Assembly: GCA_900491605.1 (NCBI GenBank)
Contig: UESW01004566.1
Coordinates: 563,584 to 627,583 of the forward strand
Length of the DNA stretch: 64,000 nt
Source: Calamus simplicifolius
Taxonomy: Eukaryota > Streptophyta > Magnoliopsida > Arecales > Arecaceae
Reading direction: 5' to 3'
The translations under genes were made by a program, and so were the position numbers. The notes below the pieces were generated by a model. It worked only from the letters and a program-made list of their open reading frames with translations. It searched no databases and was not told the DNA's origin. This document shows positions 47,501-58,899 of the stretch, in pieces (position 1 is the first letter of the stretch; each line of letters begins with the position of its first letter).

Positions 47501-47864
47501 GGCATGCACCGACTCCCAACTGGTTGCTGGCCAGATTACAAAGGAGTACGAGGCAAAGGATCCCATCATGGCCCGCTACTTAGACGCGGTGCACTCAATG
47601 GTTTCCCCATTCACTCACTTCAGCGTCAGCTACATTCCTCGACAAGAGAATGCTAGAGCCGACGCCCTATCCCATCTCGTTGCCTCGGCTGACGGGATGT
47701 TGGGAAAGGCTTATGTGGAGCATTTAGAAGTCCCAAGCATTGAGGTACCAAGAGAAACTTTGCCGATAGAGTTGGAGCCCTCCTGGATAGACGTCTACGT
47801 TCAATACTTTACTGATGGCATCCTCCCAGAAGACCCTGCCGAAGCTAGGAAACTTAAAAGATGA
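44571..47864 (+). pseudogene. Tat-element pol: protease, RT, two RNase H domains
   Basis: A 1097-residue open frame that starts inside the gag C-terminus. In order: CRYHRDYGHDTEDC (near residue 144); the aspartic protease with LIDSGSSVDVL (near 260) and NAILGRPGL; the reverse transcriptase with VCKANGSWRMCVDFTDLN, MPFGLKNAGATYQRLM and catalytic YVDDML (near 627); Gypsy RNase H (PVYYTSKVLHDAETRY); and a second archaeal-type RNase H (ATNNHAEYEALLSG, CTDSQLVAGQI). In the second RNase H the first catalytic Asp of the usual VDGAS motif is Asn (HVNGAS). The frame ends at a TGA (47862-47864) after KLKR. The sequence beyond it continues in the same frame into integrase, so this is a premature stop. 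Confidence 0.92.
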
Positions 47865-49008
47865 GCCCCGAAGTTCTTCCTCATGGAAGGAAAGCTCTAC
47901 CGAAGGTCATTCTCATACCCTATCCTCAGATGTGTCGGTCCCACCGACGCCAACTATATTTTGCGAGAGATACACGAGGGGATATGCGGAAGCCATCTGG
48001 GGGACAGGGCCCTTGCATATAAAGCCCTACGTCAGGGGTATTATTGGTTGACAATGAAAGAGGACGCCTCTGAACTCGTCAAAAGATGTGACAGCTGCCA
48101 GCGTCATGCCAACGTCCAACATCAACCGGCGTCCCAGCTGACCCCCCTGGTTGTACCGTGGCCCTTCGCTCAGTGGGGCATGGACATCTTGGGACCTTTC
48201 CCTCGGGCAACGTAAGTTCCTAGTTATGGTCGTCGATCATTTTACTAAATGGATCGAAGCGGAAGCTCTTGCTAAAATCACGGAAGCTAAAGTAAGGGCT
48301 TTCTTTTGGAAATCTGTGGTGTGCCGGTTCGGGTTACCGCACACCCTTGTTACGGACAATGGCCGACAGTTTGATAACACGGCCTTCCGAGAATTCTGTG
48401 ATGGCCTGGGCATCCACCATCGTTTCACCTCAGTAGGGAATCCCCAAACCAACGGTGCTGCAGAAGTGACTAATCATATCATCCTCCAAGGACTCAGAGC
48501 TCGGCTAGATAGCTGCAAAGGGCGCTGGGTGGAAGAACTTTCCAGTGTGCTGTGGGCCTATCACACGACGCCACGAACACCCACGGAGGAAACTCCTTTC
48601 AGCCTGGTCTTCGGGACCGAGGCGGTCATCCCCGTGGAAATAGGAGTCCCTAGTCCCCGGATGGAGTTGTACCGCGAAGAAAGCAACTCAAACCTGTTGA
48701 GGGCTGATCTGGATTTAGTAGAAGAATTGCGAGATCAAGCGCAACTTCGCATGGTAGCGTCCCGTCAGCGAGTGGCCAAACACTACAACTCTCGGGTGCG
48801 ATCCAAGACATTCCGGACAGGAGACCTGGTCCTACGAAGAGCTGAAGTATCAAAGCCGACGGAAGGGGGCAAGCTAGCACCAAAATGGGAAGGACCATAC
48901 CATGTTAAGGAGGTACTCCACCATGGGGCGTATAAAGTCGAAGAGTTAGACGAAAAGCTGCTTCCCCGAACTTGGAATGCCGACAACTTACGCCGGTACT
49001 ATCAATAA
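47865..49008 (+). pseudogene. Tat-element integrase, frameshifted
   Basis: The N-terminal zinc-binding part (HEGICGSHLG and RCDSCQRH) lies in the pol frame up to 48215, ending in MDILGPFPRAT. The core then continues in a different frame from about 48205: VVDHFTKWIEAE, TDNGRQFDN and GAAEVTNHI carry the D, D and E residues. The C-terminal GPYHVKEV chromatin-side region ends at RRYYQ and TAA at 49008. The shift lies at a short repeated word, so a small deletion between repeats is likely. Integrase would insert the DNA copy into the host chromosome. Confidence 0.9.
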
Positions 49009-49086
49009 AATTCTTATCAATTTGAATTCGTTTGATGCATGAATAATAAACATGTTCTTACTTTCGAATGAGTATGTTTAGCAAAA

Positions 49087-49700
49087 GACCGGATCAGCTC
49101 TGGCAGTCAAAGACCAACTCCGCGTTGGCACCTAAGACCGGCGCCCAGCGCCGGCAGCAAAAGACCGGATCCGCTCCGGCAGTCAAAACCAACTCCGCGT
49201 TGGCATCTAAGACCGGCGCCCAGCATCGGCAGCAAAAGACCGGATCCGCTCCGGCAGTCAAAGACCAACTCCGCGTTGGCATCTAAGACCGGCGCCCAGC
49301 GTCGGTAGCAAAAACCGGATCCGCTCCGGCAGTCAAAGACCAACTCCGCGTTGGCATCTAAGACCGGCGCCTAGCGTCGGCAGCAAAAGACCGGATCCGC
49401 TCCGGCAGTCAAAGACCAACTCCGCGTTGGCATCTAAGACCGGCGCCCAGCGCCGGCAGCAAAAGACCGGATCCGCTCCAATAGTCAAAGACCAACTCCG
49501 CGTTGGCATCTAAGACCAGCGCCCAGTGTCGGCAGCAAAAGACCGGATCCGCTCCGGCAGTCAAAGACCAACTCCGCGTTGGCACCTAAGACCGACGCCC
49601 AGCATCGGCAGCAAAAGACCGAATCCGCTCTGGCAGTCAAGGACCAACTATGCGTTGGCACGAAAGACCGACGCTCAGCGTCGGCCGTAAAGACCAACTA
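49087..49700 (+). repeat. Tandem array of about eight 76-bp units
   Basis: The phrase gaccggatccgctc starts at 49087, 49163, 49238, 49314 (variant), 49389, 49465, 49541 and 49617: steps of 75 or 76 bases. Each unit also holds gtcaaagaccaactccgcg, ttggcatctaagaccggcgc and cagcgtcggcagcaaaa. The array lies 80 bases after the integrase stop, between pol and the antisense gene. Part of each unit (aaagaccaactacgcgttgg type) also occurs once in each LTR. Confidence 0.96.
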
Positions 49701-49968
49701 TGTGTTGGCACCGAGGACCAGCACCTCGCGTTTACAATAGCAACTAACATCTGCGCTACCACCGAATATCGGCCTTGTCAACGCTTAGGACAGCATCACG
49801 GTTCACGGTCCTATCTAGCGTAACCTACTATACATAATCCTATCGACTGGCAGTTCACAGCAGTTCGAACAAATGAAGTAGATCATAATCGAAGGAGCGA
49901 AAGAGATTAAAATATTCATTGATGATGAAGTTTACAAAATTGCCGACAAGGAGAAAAACAAAAAGCTG

Positions 49969-52413
49969 TTAATGGGCATCCGAAGGTGGGGCGTCATCCT
50001 CAGGGACGTCGTCAGGCTTCAGCTCCTCGATATCTTCCAGGTCGTAAAGCTCCTGGATTTTCTTTTTACAATCTTGGAAGCCGGCGTCATAAGCTAGCGC
50101 CACTGACTCGGCTACCTCGTCATCGAAGGCTGCGGATTTCTTATAATCCTCTATGGCATTGGCCCCCTTCTTTTCCGCCTCGATGGCTCTTCTCTGGGCC
50201 TCCGCCACTACCGCCTCCAGATCCGCGATTTTAGTTATATGTTGGCGGGTGGCTTCCTTAGCCGCATTGGTCTCGGCGGAGGCAGAACTCATTTGAGTCT
50301 TTAAAACATACCTCCTGCTCTGCTGCCATCAGTTTCTCCTCGGTCGCCACCAGCTTCTCCTCGGTCGCCATCAGCTTCTCCTCGGCCGCTTTTTGCTTTT
50401 CTTCTGCCACCTGAGCATTGTCCAGCTCATTGGCAGCGCGGCGCTGGGCAACTTCCAGCGCGTATTCAGCTTTTTCGGCTCTAAGCCGAATAACCTCTAC
50501 CTCACTCGTCAGGGTGGCCTGGGTGTCCTCTAGAGCCATCGCCGCCTTTTCTGCTTTGACTTGAAGGGAGACCATCTCCTCCCGCACTTGTTCAATGGCG
50601 GTGTCGCTCAGAGTCCAGAGATCTTTAAGGGCGACAAGGGAGTTCAGGACCTAAAAAAAAAAACATCCAGATATAAAGAAAGAAAAAGGGGAAAAGAAAA
50701 AGGACAATAATAGCACAAAAACTCACCCAGAGGTGCGCCACCGAGGCTTCACGAAAAAAGGTAACACACCCTTGACCTCGGAGGTATTCTTGCACCTCCG
50801 CCACTGAAGCTTCCTCTATGACCCGTGTAGCCCAGCGGCTATGGTTTGCCAGCATTGATTGGAGGGAGGGATCGATACTCCTCCCTTCCCTGGGCGTCGG
50901 ACCTACAGAGGCTGATCCTGCCTCGGAGCCTGCCGCCTCCGGCCCCTTAGCGGGCAGGGGCGCTTCAGCTGCCGCCCTCGTAGGGGGCAAGGTAGCGACT
51001 GGAGTTGCCGCTATTACCACCGGAGCTTTATCCGTTTCTTTAGGCGTGGGAGATGGCGTCTTCCCATCAGGAGATAAGTCAAGTAAAATAATTGGAGGAG
51101 CCGGAGCTGGAGATTCTTCCTCCGGCGGGCCTTGCTCCACCTCCTTGCTGGCCCCGGCCTTTGCCGCGTCTTCCATGACGGGTTCTTCGGCTTGGGGTTG
51201 AGTCGCCTCGCCTATGCGCACGGACCCCACTGTTTTGGCCTCCTAAGCGTCGGCCCCTTTAGTGTCGGCCCTTTTGGGGCCGCCCTTCTTCGAGACCTTG
51301 GCACGTAGGGGCTTCACGACTATAGTTCCTCTGGTGTCGGCCACCCCAGCATCGGTCTCTCTACCGCCAACCCTCCCAGCATCGGTCCTCCTGGGAACTT
51401 TGGCGGCAGCCCTCCCTTCGGTAGGGGACACAGTCCCCGCGGCCTTCCTCTTCTTGGCGGCCACCTGCTTAAGCTTGTGCAAAGTCGGCGCCATCCCTAC
51501 ACAAGCAAGGGATAGTTAAAAAAAAAAAAAGAGAAAAGAGAGAAGAACAGAGAAGAGGGGCGAGTAGTCTAGTGCTCACCCCTCGAGGGAATTAAGCCAG
51601 CACGGTGAAGATTCTCCTCGGCTATCAGCTTATTACACTTAGGAATATCGGCAGTCAGGAGCTGCCCAAATGCCATCCGGTCTCGTGGAAGGATGGAGGA
51701 GTCCCTGTTGGCGTCGATATTGGGTACCCCCCAGCTTCCACGAACCCCGCTGACGTCCGCGAAGAAAACTTGTCCTTCCACCCCTTAACGGAGGAGGGAA
51801 GGCACAGCCTAAGAATCCTATTGGATCTAGGAGTGAAAGACCACCACCCCGACTGTTTGTGCAGGGTATAGAAGATGCGGAACAAGGAAATGCTAGCCTC
51901 TATATCCTGCAGATGGCAGAGTACTAAAAAACCAACAATAGTTCGAAAGGAGTTGGAAACTAGTTGGGACGGGGTCAAGGAGTACCGATCCAGAAGATTA
52001 AGGATGAAGGGGTGAATCGGTAACCGGAGCCCGGCCTTAAAAAAGGCCCCGTACAAGGCAACCCTCCCGGAACGGGAAGAGGTTGCCCTGTCGTTAGGGG
52101 TGGGAGCGAACAGGTGAAGGTCCGAAGGGAAGCCGTACTTGGCCCTTAAGTTCGCGATGTCCTGGACAGACATGGCCAACGCAGTCCCTTCGGGGGACTC
52201 CTTGGTAACCCTAGAAGGGCCGGCAACCGCCGGCCAGGTCCGAACGGAAGTTCGTCCGCCGGCCGGACGAATCTCGGTTGGGGGACGATCGACTGGTCGT
52301 GGCTCCGGTGAATGGTTAGAAGATGAGGTGGACCATTGGATGGACTGGGACTCAGAAGACTGGGAAGAACCCCCCCAAGAACCGGAAATGGAGCAAGAAG
52401 GAGAAGAAGCCAT
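49969..52413 (-). pseudogene. Antisense gene of the Tat element (Transposase_28-like, coiled coil)
   Basis: A multi-exon minus-strand gene between pol and the 3' LTR. Exon 1 (51580-52413, ATG at 52413) starts MASSPSCSISGSWGG. It contains LRAKYGFPSDLHLFAPTP, LPIHPFILNLLDRYSL and TPSQLVSNSFRTIVGFLVLC, which resemble the plant domain known as Transposase_28 (putative gypsy-type transposon). Exon 2 (50727-51496) is Pro/Ala/Glu-rich. Exon 3 (50312-50650) is a strong coiled coil with repeated EEKLMATEEKLVA. The tail (49969-50292) is AEAQRRAIEAEKKG, ending acidic. Borders are GT/AG with gtgagc, gtgagt and gtatgt donors. It is damaged: a frame break near 51772 (the conserved FGQLL...KLIAEENLHRAGLIPSRG part is in another frame), an in-frame TAG at 51243, and a frame change near 50300. 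Function is unknown; similar antisense ORFs are known from Tat-group elements. Confidence 0.78.
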
Positions 52414-52828
52414 GGGAACTAACCTGAGAAGAAAAACGCGAGCCAAAGACAGAGCACGGAGAGAATGAACGAAAGACAGAAGCGCTGGCGGACTCAAAAG
52501 GGGGCAATGGCGGAAGAAATGGGGAAGATAGGAAGATAAGGGCAATTTGCCATCATGGCGCCATTTCGAAACATCCCCTCACCGTCCGATCCAACCACGC
52601 GTCCGTCTTCAGTTGGGAGACGTTTCGAAGACCTGCCAATACGATAAGCTCGAAAAGACCGGCAAAAGGGGGAGTCAACCTTATCGCAATGATTCCGTCC
52701 GCCTTTTCGTAACGTTGCCCGAGGGAAATCCTCCCTAATTCCAACAAAGGCGAAATGATGACGCGGAAACCGGCCACCTAGAGGATATTCGCACCCCTTT
52801 CGCGGATAAATAAATGCTTACCCATCTC

Positions 52829-52840
52829 AGGGGCGGGGGG
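52829..52840 (+). other. Polypurine tract of the Tat element
   Basis: A G-rich run ending three bases before the right LTR, where plus-strand DNA synthesis would be primed. Confidence 0.65.
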
Positions 52841-52843
52841 GCA

Positions 52844-53785
52844 TCTGATACGGCTGGCCGTTTCCCCCGGAGTAGTATTATCTTCTGCGCGATTTTCGAA
52901 AGCAATGATGTGACAACAAAACCCAAAGCCTCTAGCATCGGTCTTCGGAACCGGCCTCCAGCGTCGGCCTCCAGAGCCAGACAGCCAGCGTCGGCCTCTT
53001 GAGCCAGACAGCCAGCGTCAGCCTCCAGAGCCAGACAGCCAGCGTCGGCCTCTTGAGCCAGACAGCCAGCATCGGCCTCTAGAGCCAGGCAGCCAGCATC
53101 GGCCTCTAGAGCCAGGCAGCCAGTGTCGGCCACCAGCGCCGGCCCCCAGCGTCGGCCTCCAGTGTCGGACCCAGCGTCAGCATCAAAGACCAACTACGCG
53201 TTGGCACCAGACCTCCAGCGTCAGCCATCAGCATCGGCCTCCAACATTGGCCACAGGTGTCGGCCTTAATAAGTCCCAGTACTGAAGCTTTGGTTCCGGC
53301 ATCCGGCACTGCCACCCAGCATCGGCCCCCAGTGTCGACCTTCATACAAGGATTAGTCTTGGGCAACTGACCCCGCGATCTAAGGACTACTGCCGAATAG
53401 CTCGGGCGTGTCAGCCTGATCAGCAGTTACCGCTATAAGTGGCCCCTATTCAGCAACAGTCCAACAACTCACCGTTCGATGAAACATCACAATGAAATGG
53501 ATTCGACGGTTCCAACAAACCAAGGTATACGGATTCCCAACAGGTATAAAGAGGACCCGAGCTCCATGCAGGGGTCTCTCTCTCTCTAAAAAAACTTGCT
53601 CTACAACAATTCTACAAACATCATATCCTTGTTCGACGACTCACTAACTTGGGCATCGGAGGGTCCCCGCCAGAACCACCGGTCCGGGACTTTTTGCAGG
53701 CTCTTGGAGGAAGATGGCAGCCTTTCTACGCACCCGATGATTCCAGCCTGCCCGATGTTCATCATACGTAATTCGGCCGCAACAA
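52844..53785 (+). repeat. Right LTR of the Tat element
   Basis: About 942 bases matching 42500-43445, including six 27-bp units (52974 onwards) and the TATA box near 53544. Differences outside the repeats are few: single-base changes and small length changes such as the gagag/gag step after the TATA box. Confidence 0.92.
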
Positions 53786-54111
53786 TGCATGAACCAGCAA
53801 AGCAAGGATTACATGCTGCAACAAATTATGACTAAATCAACAGACGTCTAGATTAATTTCAATATATTTTGTGAGGAGGTGAAAAAAATGCTATCAAGAT
53901 GAAGTTGTCCATGGTGCTAATTTCAATTTGAATTTCTTCTAAATGTCACATCTAAGCATTTGTATTATAAAAGAATTTTATTTTTAATATTTCATGGTCA
54001 TAAAACAAGCAATGTTTCATTGAGAGACAACCGTATTATAATGTTGAGTAAGATGCATGGAGAGTTCAAATTCAAGCTTCTTTTTTTTTTTTTTTGGTTA
54101 CAAACGGGCGA

Positions 54112-57100
54112 TCATATAGTTCTAGAATGAGTCAGCCCAGATACATCAGAGATTAAGATCTGCTGTAGAATAAAAGGACATGGGTCGCCTGGATTCCAAT
54201 TCCATGGACCCGCGTGTTGAGCAGCAAAGGATGCCGCCCAGTCCGCCGCCGAGTTGGCCTCACGATAAATGTGGCGGATCTGGGCAGACTCAATCTCCCG
54301 CAGCATAGACCAACAGTCCCTCAGGATCGGATTTGAGGAACCATCTATATAGCTCTCCTCTAATAACCAAGAAATAACAGTCATAGAATCCCCCTCAATC
54401 ATGATCTTAGGAGCATGGAGGATCCTAACAGCAAAAGAGAGCCCTGCCCAAGCAGCACCAAGCTCCGACAAAGGAACAGTAGAGTCCAGGGTTCCAAAAC
54501 CTCCCGCTGCCAATAGATTATCCATCGGACCCCGAATGATGAAAGCAGATCCAGCATCTCTATCCCGGACACTCCCATCAAAGTTAATTTTGACATACCC
54601 TGGAGGGGGGCTCCTAAGAGACAAAAATCGTGCGACGGTTCGCTGTCGGAACAGCAGGGGATCCCCCCAGAGGCCAGAGGAGTCAAAAATAACATCATGA
54701 AAGGCACGGGCACATTCCAAGTCAAAGATCTAATCTGCCTCACAATCCTGTGAAAGGAGAATCTGTCGTCAGAGAATATGATCTGATTCCTCGACATCCA
54801 TATATAATAAGCCGTAACAGACCAAAGACCACGCTTGCTCATAGGACCGCTCCGGATATCCTGAAGGAAGAATGAACGCGAAAAATCCATTACCTCCATG
54901 TCCCTAGGATAGCCCATAAGAGTCCATATCCTTCTCGCTCTGGAGCAACAAAATATAGCATGGTCCACAGATTCATCCGCCTGCCTACATAGTGGACAGC
55001 TCGGATGAATAGGCAGACCCCTTCGAGAAAGAAGGAGGCAAGTAGGAAGACAGTCCCAAAGGATCTTCCAGATAAATAACTGAACCCTGGGGAGAACAGG
55101 AAGCTTCCAGATCCAAGCTGCATCCTCCGTGTGTTGAACCTGCGGCCTGTATATGTCCATAAGGTCCCTAATGGGAGCCTTGGGGAGACAAGAACGCTGC
55201 CAAATCCTGGAGTCAACAGAGGAATCAGGTAAAAGAGGCATCGAGAGAATCCGACGAGAAAGCTCCTCTCCAAAATACCGGGTCACCGAGGGGGCGTGCC
55301 AAGAGCGGGGATTCAAGGAGATAAGATCCTGAACCCTAAGCTTAGGGGGAATATCCATGTTGAAAAAGGAGGGCCATCGCATAAGGGGAGCTCAGAAATC
55401 CAGGTGTCATTGACAGCATCAATAGACCAGCCATCACCAATTATCCAGGAGGTATTGTGCATAATGGGCTGACTATGTCTACAAATCTCCTTCCAATAGG
55501 AGGAGGAACCATGGGGCGGAGTAACAATCGAACCAGAAGCCCAGTCACCATATCTCGCATGCATCACAGAACTCCATAAACTATGAGGCTCCAAAAGGAA
55601 ACGCGAGGCTTGTTTGGCAAGAAGAACTTCTCTTCTAACAATCAAGGATTGAATCCCCAGACCACCTTCATTAATAGGCATGCAGATCCTGTCCCAAGCA
55701 ACTAGATGCATACCATGTCCCTCCTGCGTGGAAGCCCAAAGAAAATCTCTGAAACATCTCTCTATCCTCCTCAGACAAGTGATCGGCAGAGCGGCATTCG
55801 AAAGGAGATACACAGGAAGAGATGAGAGGACAGAACGAATAATAATGATCCTAGCCATCATAGATAGACTAGTCATCTTCCACCCCTCAATACGCTGGCG
55901 GACCCTTCGCTCGATATCTGCAAAGTCAGAACAGTGAGCCCGTCTGCCAGTAATAGGGATCCCCAGATACTTGAAGAGATCCGACCGGGTAGTGATACCT
56001 GATAACTCCATAATAGCCTCCCTAGTAGACCTAGGGGTCTTGGGACTGAAACAGATAGAATACTTGAGAAAATTTACCCTCTGGCCCGACGCCTGACAGT
56101 ACCGCTGCAGAATGGTGTGAAAAGAAGCAGCATTGTCAATAGAAGCCTGCCCCAGAAGAATACAGTCATCAGCAAAAAGAAGATGAGAAATCATAGGGCC
56201 CTCTCTCCCAGCCATGAATGGAACAATCCGGTTCTCCTGCTGAGCAAGATGAAAGGCACGAGAAAGATCGTGCAAGAATAAATAACAAGGGGGATAAAGG
56301 ACATCCCTGCCTCAAACCCACGGAAGAGTGGAAAAATTCAGTAGGGCTCCCATTGATGAGCAAAGAAAAGGAAGGCCTCAGAATACATGCCATAATCCAT
56401 TCAATAAAAAGATCATCAAAACCGAACTCTTGGAGGGAACATTTCAGGAAGGCCCAGCTCATTCTGTCATAAGCTCTCTCCATATCCAGCTCCATCGCCA
56501 TGAGACTTCTCCTCACAGGGGCTCTTTGAAGATCATGCATAAACTCCTGAGCAATGAGGACGTTGTCCGATATAGAACGCCCTTTAATAAAAGCCCCCTG
56601 TTCTATCGAAATAAGACGGGGGATCACAAGCCGAAGACGATCAACCAAGAGGCGAGCACAAACTTTATAAAGAGTCATACAAAGGCTAATAGGTCTGAAG
56701 TGCTGCGGAAGAGAGGCGTCTGTCTGCTTGGGAACCAAGGTAATAAGAGTCTGGTTCCATTCTGAGGGAATTTGCTTCAGCTGGAAAACAATTTGAAAGG
56801 CCTGAATAACCTCTTGTCCAATGATGTCCCAATAGTGACGATAAAATAGAGGAGGAAATCCATCAAGCCCAGGAGCCTTATCCGGACCGAGCTCCCAGAG
56901 GGCCTCCCGAATTTCTTCAGCAGTGATAGGTCTGCAAAGCTTTTCATTATCCTGAAAGGAAACCCTTCTGGACTCAGGAACCCTGACCACCGGATCCCCA
57001 TCAGCAGAGGATTCAGCCCATCTAGATTTAAAGAACTGGAGAAGCATATTCCGGATAGATAGGAAATCCTCCTGACCATGCCCCTCTACATCAACTAGTC

Positions 57101-58239
57101 TCCGAATCCTGTTCACGGCCCGACGCTTTAAGGTAGCCTGATGAAAGAATCTGGTATTACGATCCCCCTCACAAATCCATTGCGCCCTAGACCTCTGTTT
57201 CCAGTACATCTCCTGTTGGCGAAGCAGAGAATGGTGACGAGCAAGCAAATCTCGCAGAGAGAAAAGATCCGAATCCAAAAGAGATCCTTCCAAATCCTCC
57301 TTACCCTGAAGAACAGAAATATCAGCTTCCACCATATCAATCTGTCTATCCAAGTTTCCCACATCAAGCCTATTCCATTTAGAAAGACGTCGTCTGGCCA
57401 GCATAAGACGACGAGAGAGACGGTAAATAGCATTGCCCCTAATCGGAAGATGCCAATTTGAGTAATAATGGACCGAGCCCCGAATGGACTGTCCAGAAAT
57501 GCTCAAATCTAAACTGTCTTGGCTGGTGCACATCAGCCTCAGTAGAGATCAAAATAGGATAGTGATCAGAAGCAATCCTGGGTAAGTGGGAAACAGAAAC
57601 CGTAGGATGCATATGAAGCCATTGGGCCGTAGCCAAAGCTCTATCAAGTCTCTTCCAAACACGAGCTGAGCCCTGACGGTTATTACACCAAGTAAACTGG
57701 GTATCAGAATACCCCAAATCCATCAGGTTAGAAGACCGAATAAAGGAATTGAATTCATTAATATCAGCTGAGGCCGAAACCCGTCTGCCCCCACGCTTTT
57801 CCTTAGCCTCAGTGATATAGTTAAAATCTCCCGCAACAATGGCTGGGAGGCCTTGATCAAGGAGGGAAGTAAGCTCAGCCCAAAGGATTCGTCTCTCTCT
57901 GTAATCCGTACTGGCATAGACCGCCGAAAGCAGCCAGGGGTCAGAGGACCCCATAGAGATAAGAAGACCAATCTGCTGGTTGCATTGATGAAAAGCCTCA
58001 ACCGAAACAGCAGAATCGCGCCATATGGCCAATAAACCCCCCGACAGCCCTTCAGCCTCCACCGCATACGAAGACCAGGATCGGGAAATCTGTCTCCGAA
58101 GCCGGGCCAGAGAATCCCCCGACAATCTGGTTTCCAACAACACGCATATATCAAACTTATATAATTGCATCAATCTATTGAAAGAGGATCGAAAGGAAGG
58201 CTTTCGAGCTCCTCGAGTATTCCATATAAGAATCTTCAT
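54112..58239 (-). pseudogene. LINE ORF2: endonuclease, RT, zf-RVT, RNase H
   Basis: It starts with ATG at 58239 (MKILIWNTRGARKPSFRS). The endonuclease domain (57439-58239) shows LLETRLSG, VAGDFNYI and SDHYPIL, the AP-endonuclease catalytic blocks. The reverse transcriptase follows in 56169-57533 (GPDKAPGLDGFPPLFYR, FRPISLC, SVGLRQGCPLSPLLF) and 55313-56275 (HLLFADDCILLG, where FADD is the catalytic motif). The zf-RVT region is 54399-55382 (CPLCRQADESVDHAIFCC) and RNase H is 54112-54720 (KINFDGSVRD, EGDSMTVI, HIYREANSAADWAA). The domains fall in different frames at four junctions (near 57480, 56220, 55350 and 54710), so no complete ORF2 protein is made. Confidence 0.92.
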
Positions 58240-58899
58240 TAATTATTGGAGGAAACTGGGACCCCTCCCTGGTCCTCCATCATAACCATATCAGGAGGGC
58301 ACTGACTGGCAAGGGAGCCCCCATCAGTCACCATTAGAGAGTCAGTCTTCGGTCCATCCGCATCATCAACTAGATTAACCGAGTTCCGCTCATAGGTTCT
58401 CCACCTGAGACCACCACAGTCAACCCTACATTCATCTCAGCGCTGGGCTGACTCACCTCCTGATCAACTCCAGAAGAGCACTGCGAAATGACGGGTTGAC
58501 AGGAAAATAACGAGCAACCTCATATTCTTTGGCAAAGCAGCTTTACCTTTGCCCTTCCTTAACAGATTTGGGGTTAGTTCTCGGAACAGGACTCTCAACA
58601 GGTCTGGCCCTTTTCAAGGGGCCAGGAAAAGCATCCCCGCTGCCTAGGTCACTGCCACAAACCCCATCCAAACTAGAAGAAGAGAAAGGATTGATAATTG
58701 GCTAAATTGATTCGGATCCATTATTAAATTTGCTGAACTTACTTTTTGTTTACTTGCTTCAGCTTAATCTCAGTAGCTACAGTGCGGCACGGGATGAAAC
58801 CGGCACTGTGACGAACGCTGAAGAACCCTTCATCCCTCTCTGCTGCATCTCACCTCCAGATTCAACGGGGTGCGTCCGAGACAACCACCATCTTTGACG

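Larger units (their letters stand above)
42500..53785 (+). mobile_element. Gypsy LTR retrotransposon, Tat group, with antisense gene
   Basis: An 11.3-kb element. LTRs are about 945 bases; a primer site follows the left LTR (gattggcgcgccaggaagg at 43446) and a G-rich polypurine tract precedes the right LTR (about 52829-52840). Domain order is gag, protease, reverse transcriptase, RNase H, second (archaeal-type) RNase H, integrase. The double RNase H defines the Tat group. Downstream of integrase there are a 76-bp tandem array and a minus-strand multi-exon gene. Gag and pol are each broken, so the copy cannot move by itself, yet the LTRs are still very similar, so the insertion is fairly recent. 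Confidence 0.93.

Noticed and set aside
49087..49700. Regular repeat array that could be mistaken for a CRISPR array
   Set aside because: The units are contiguous 76-bp copies with no unique spacers, inside a plant retrotransposon; it is a minisatellite.
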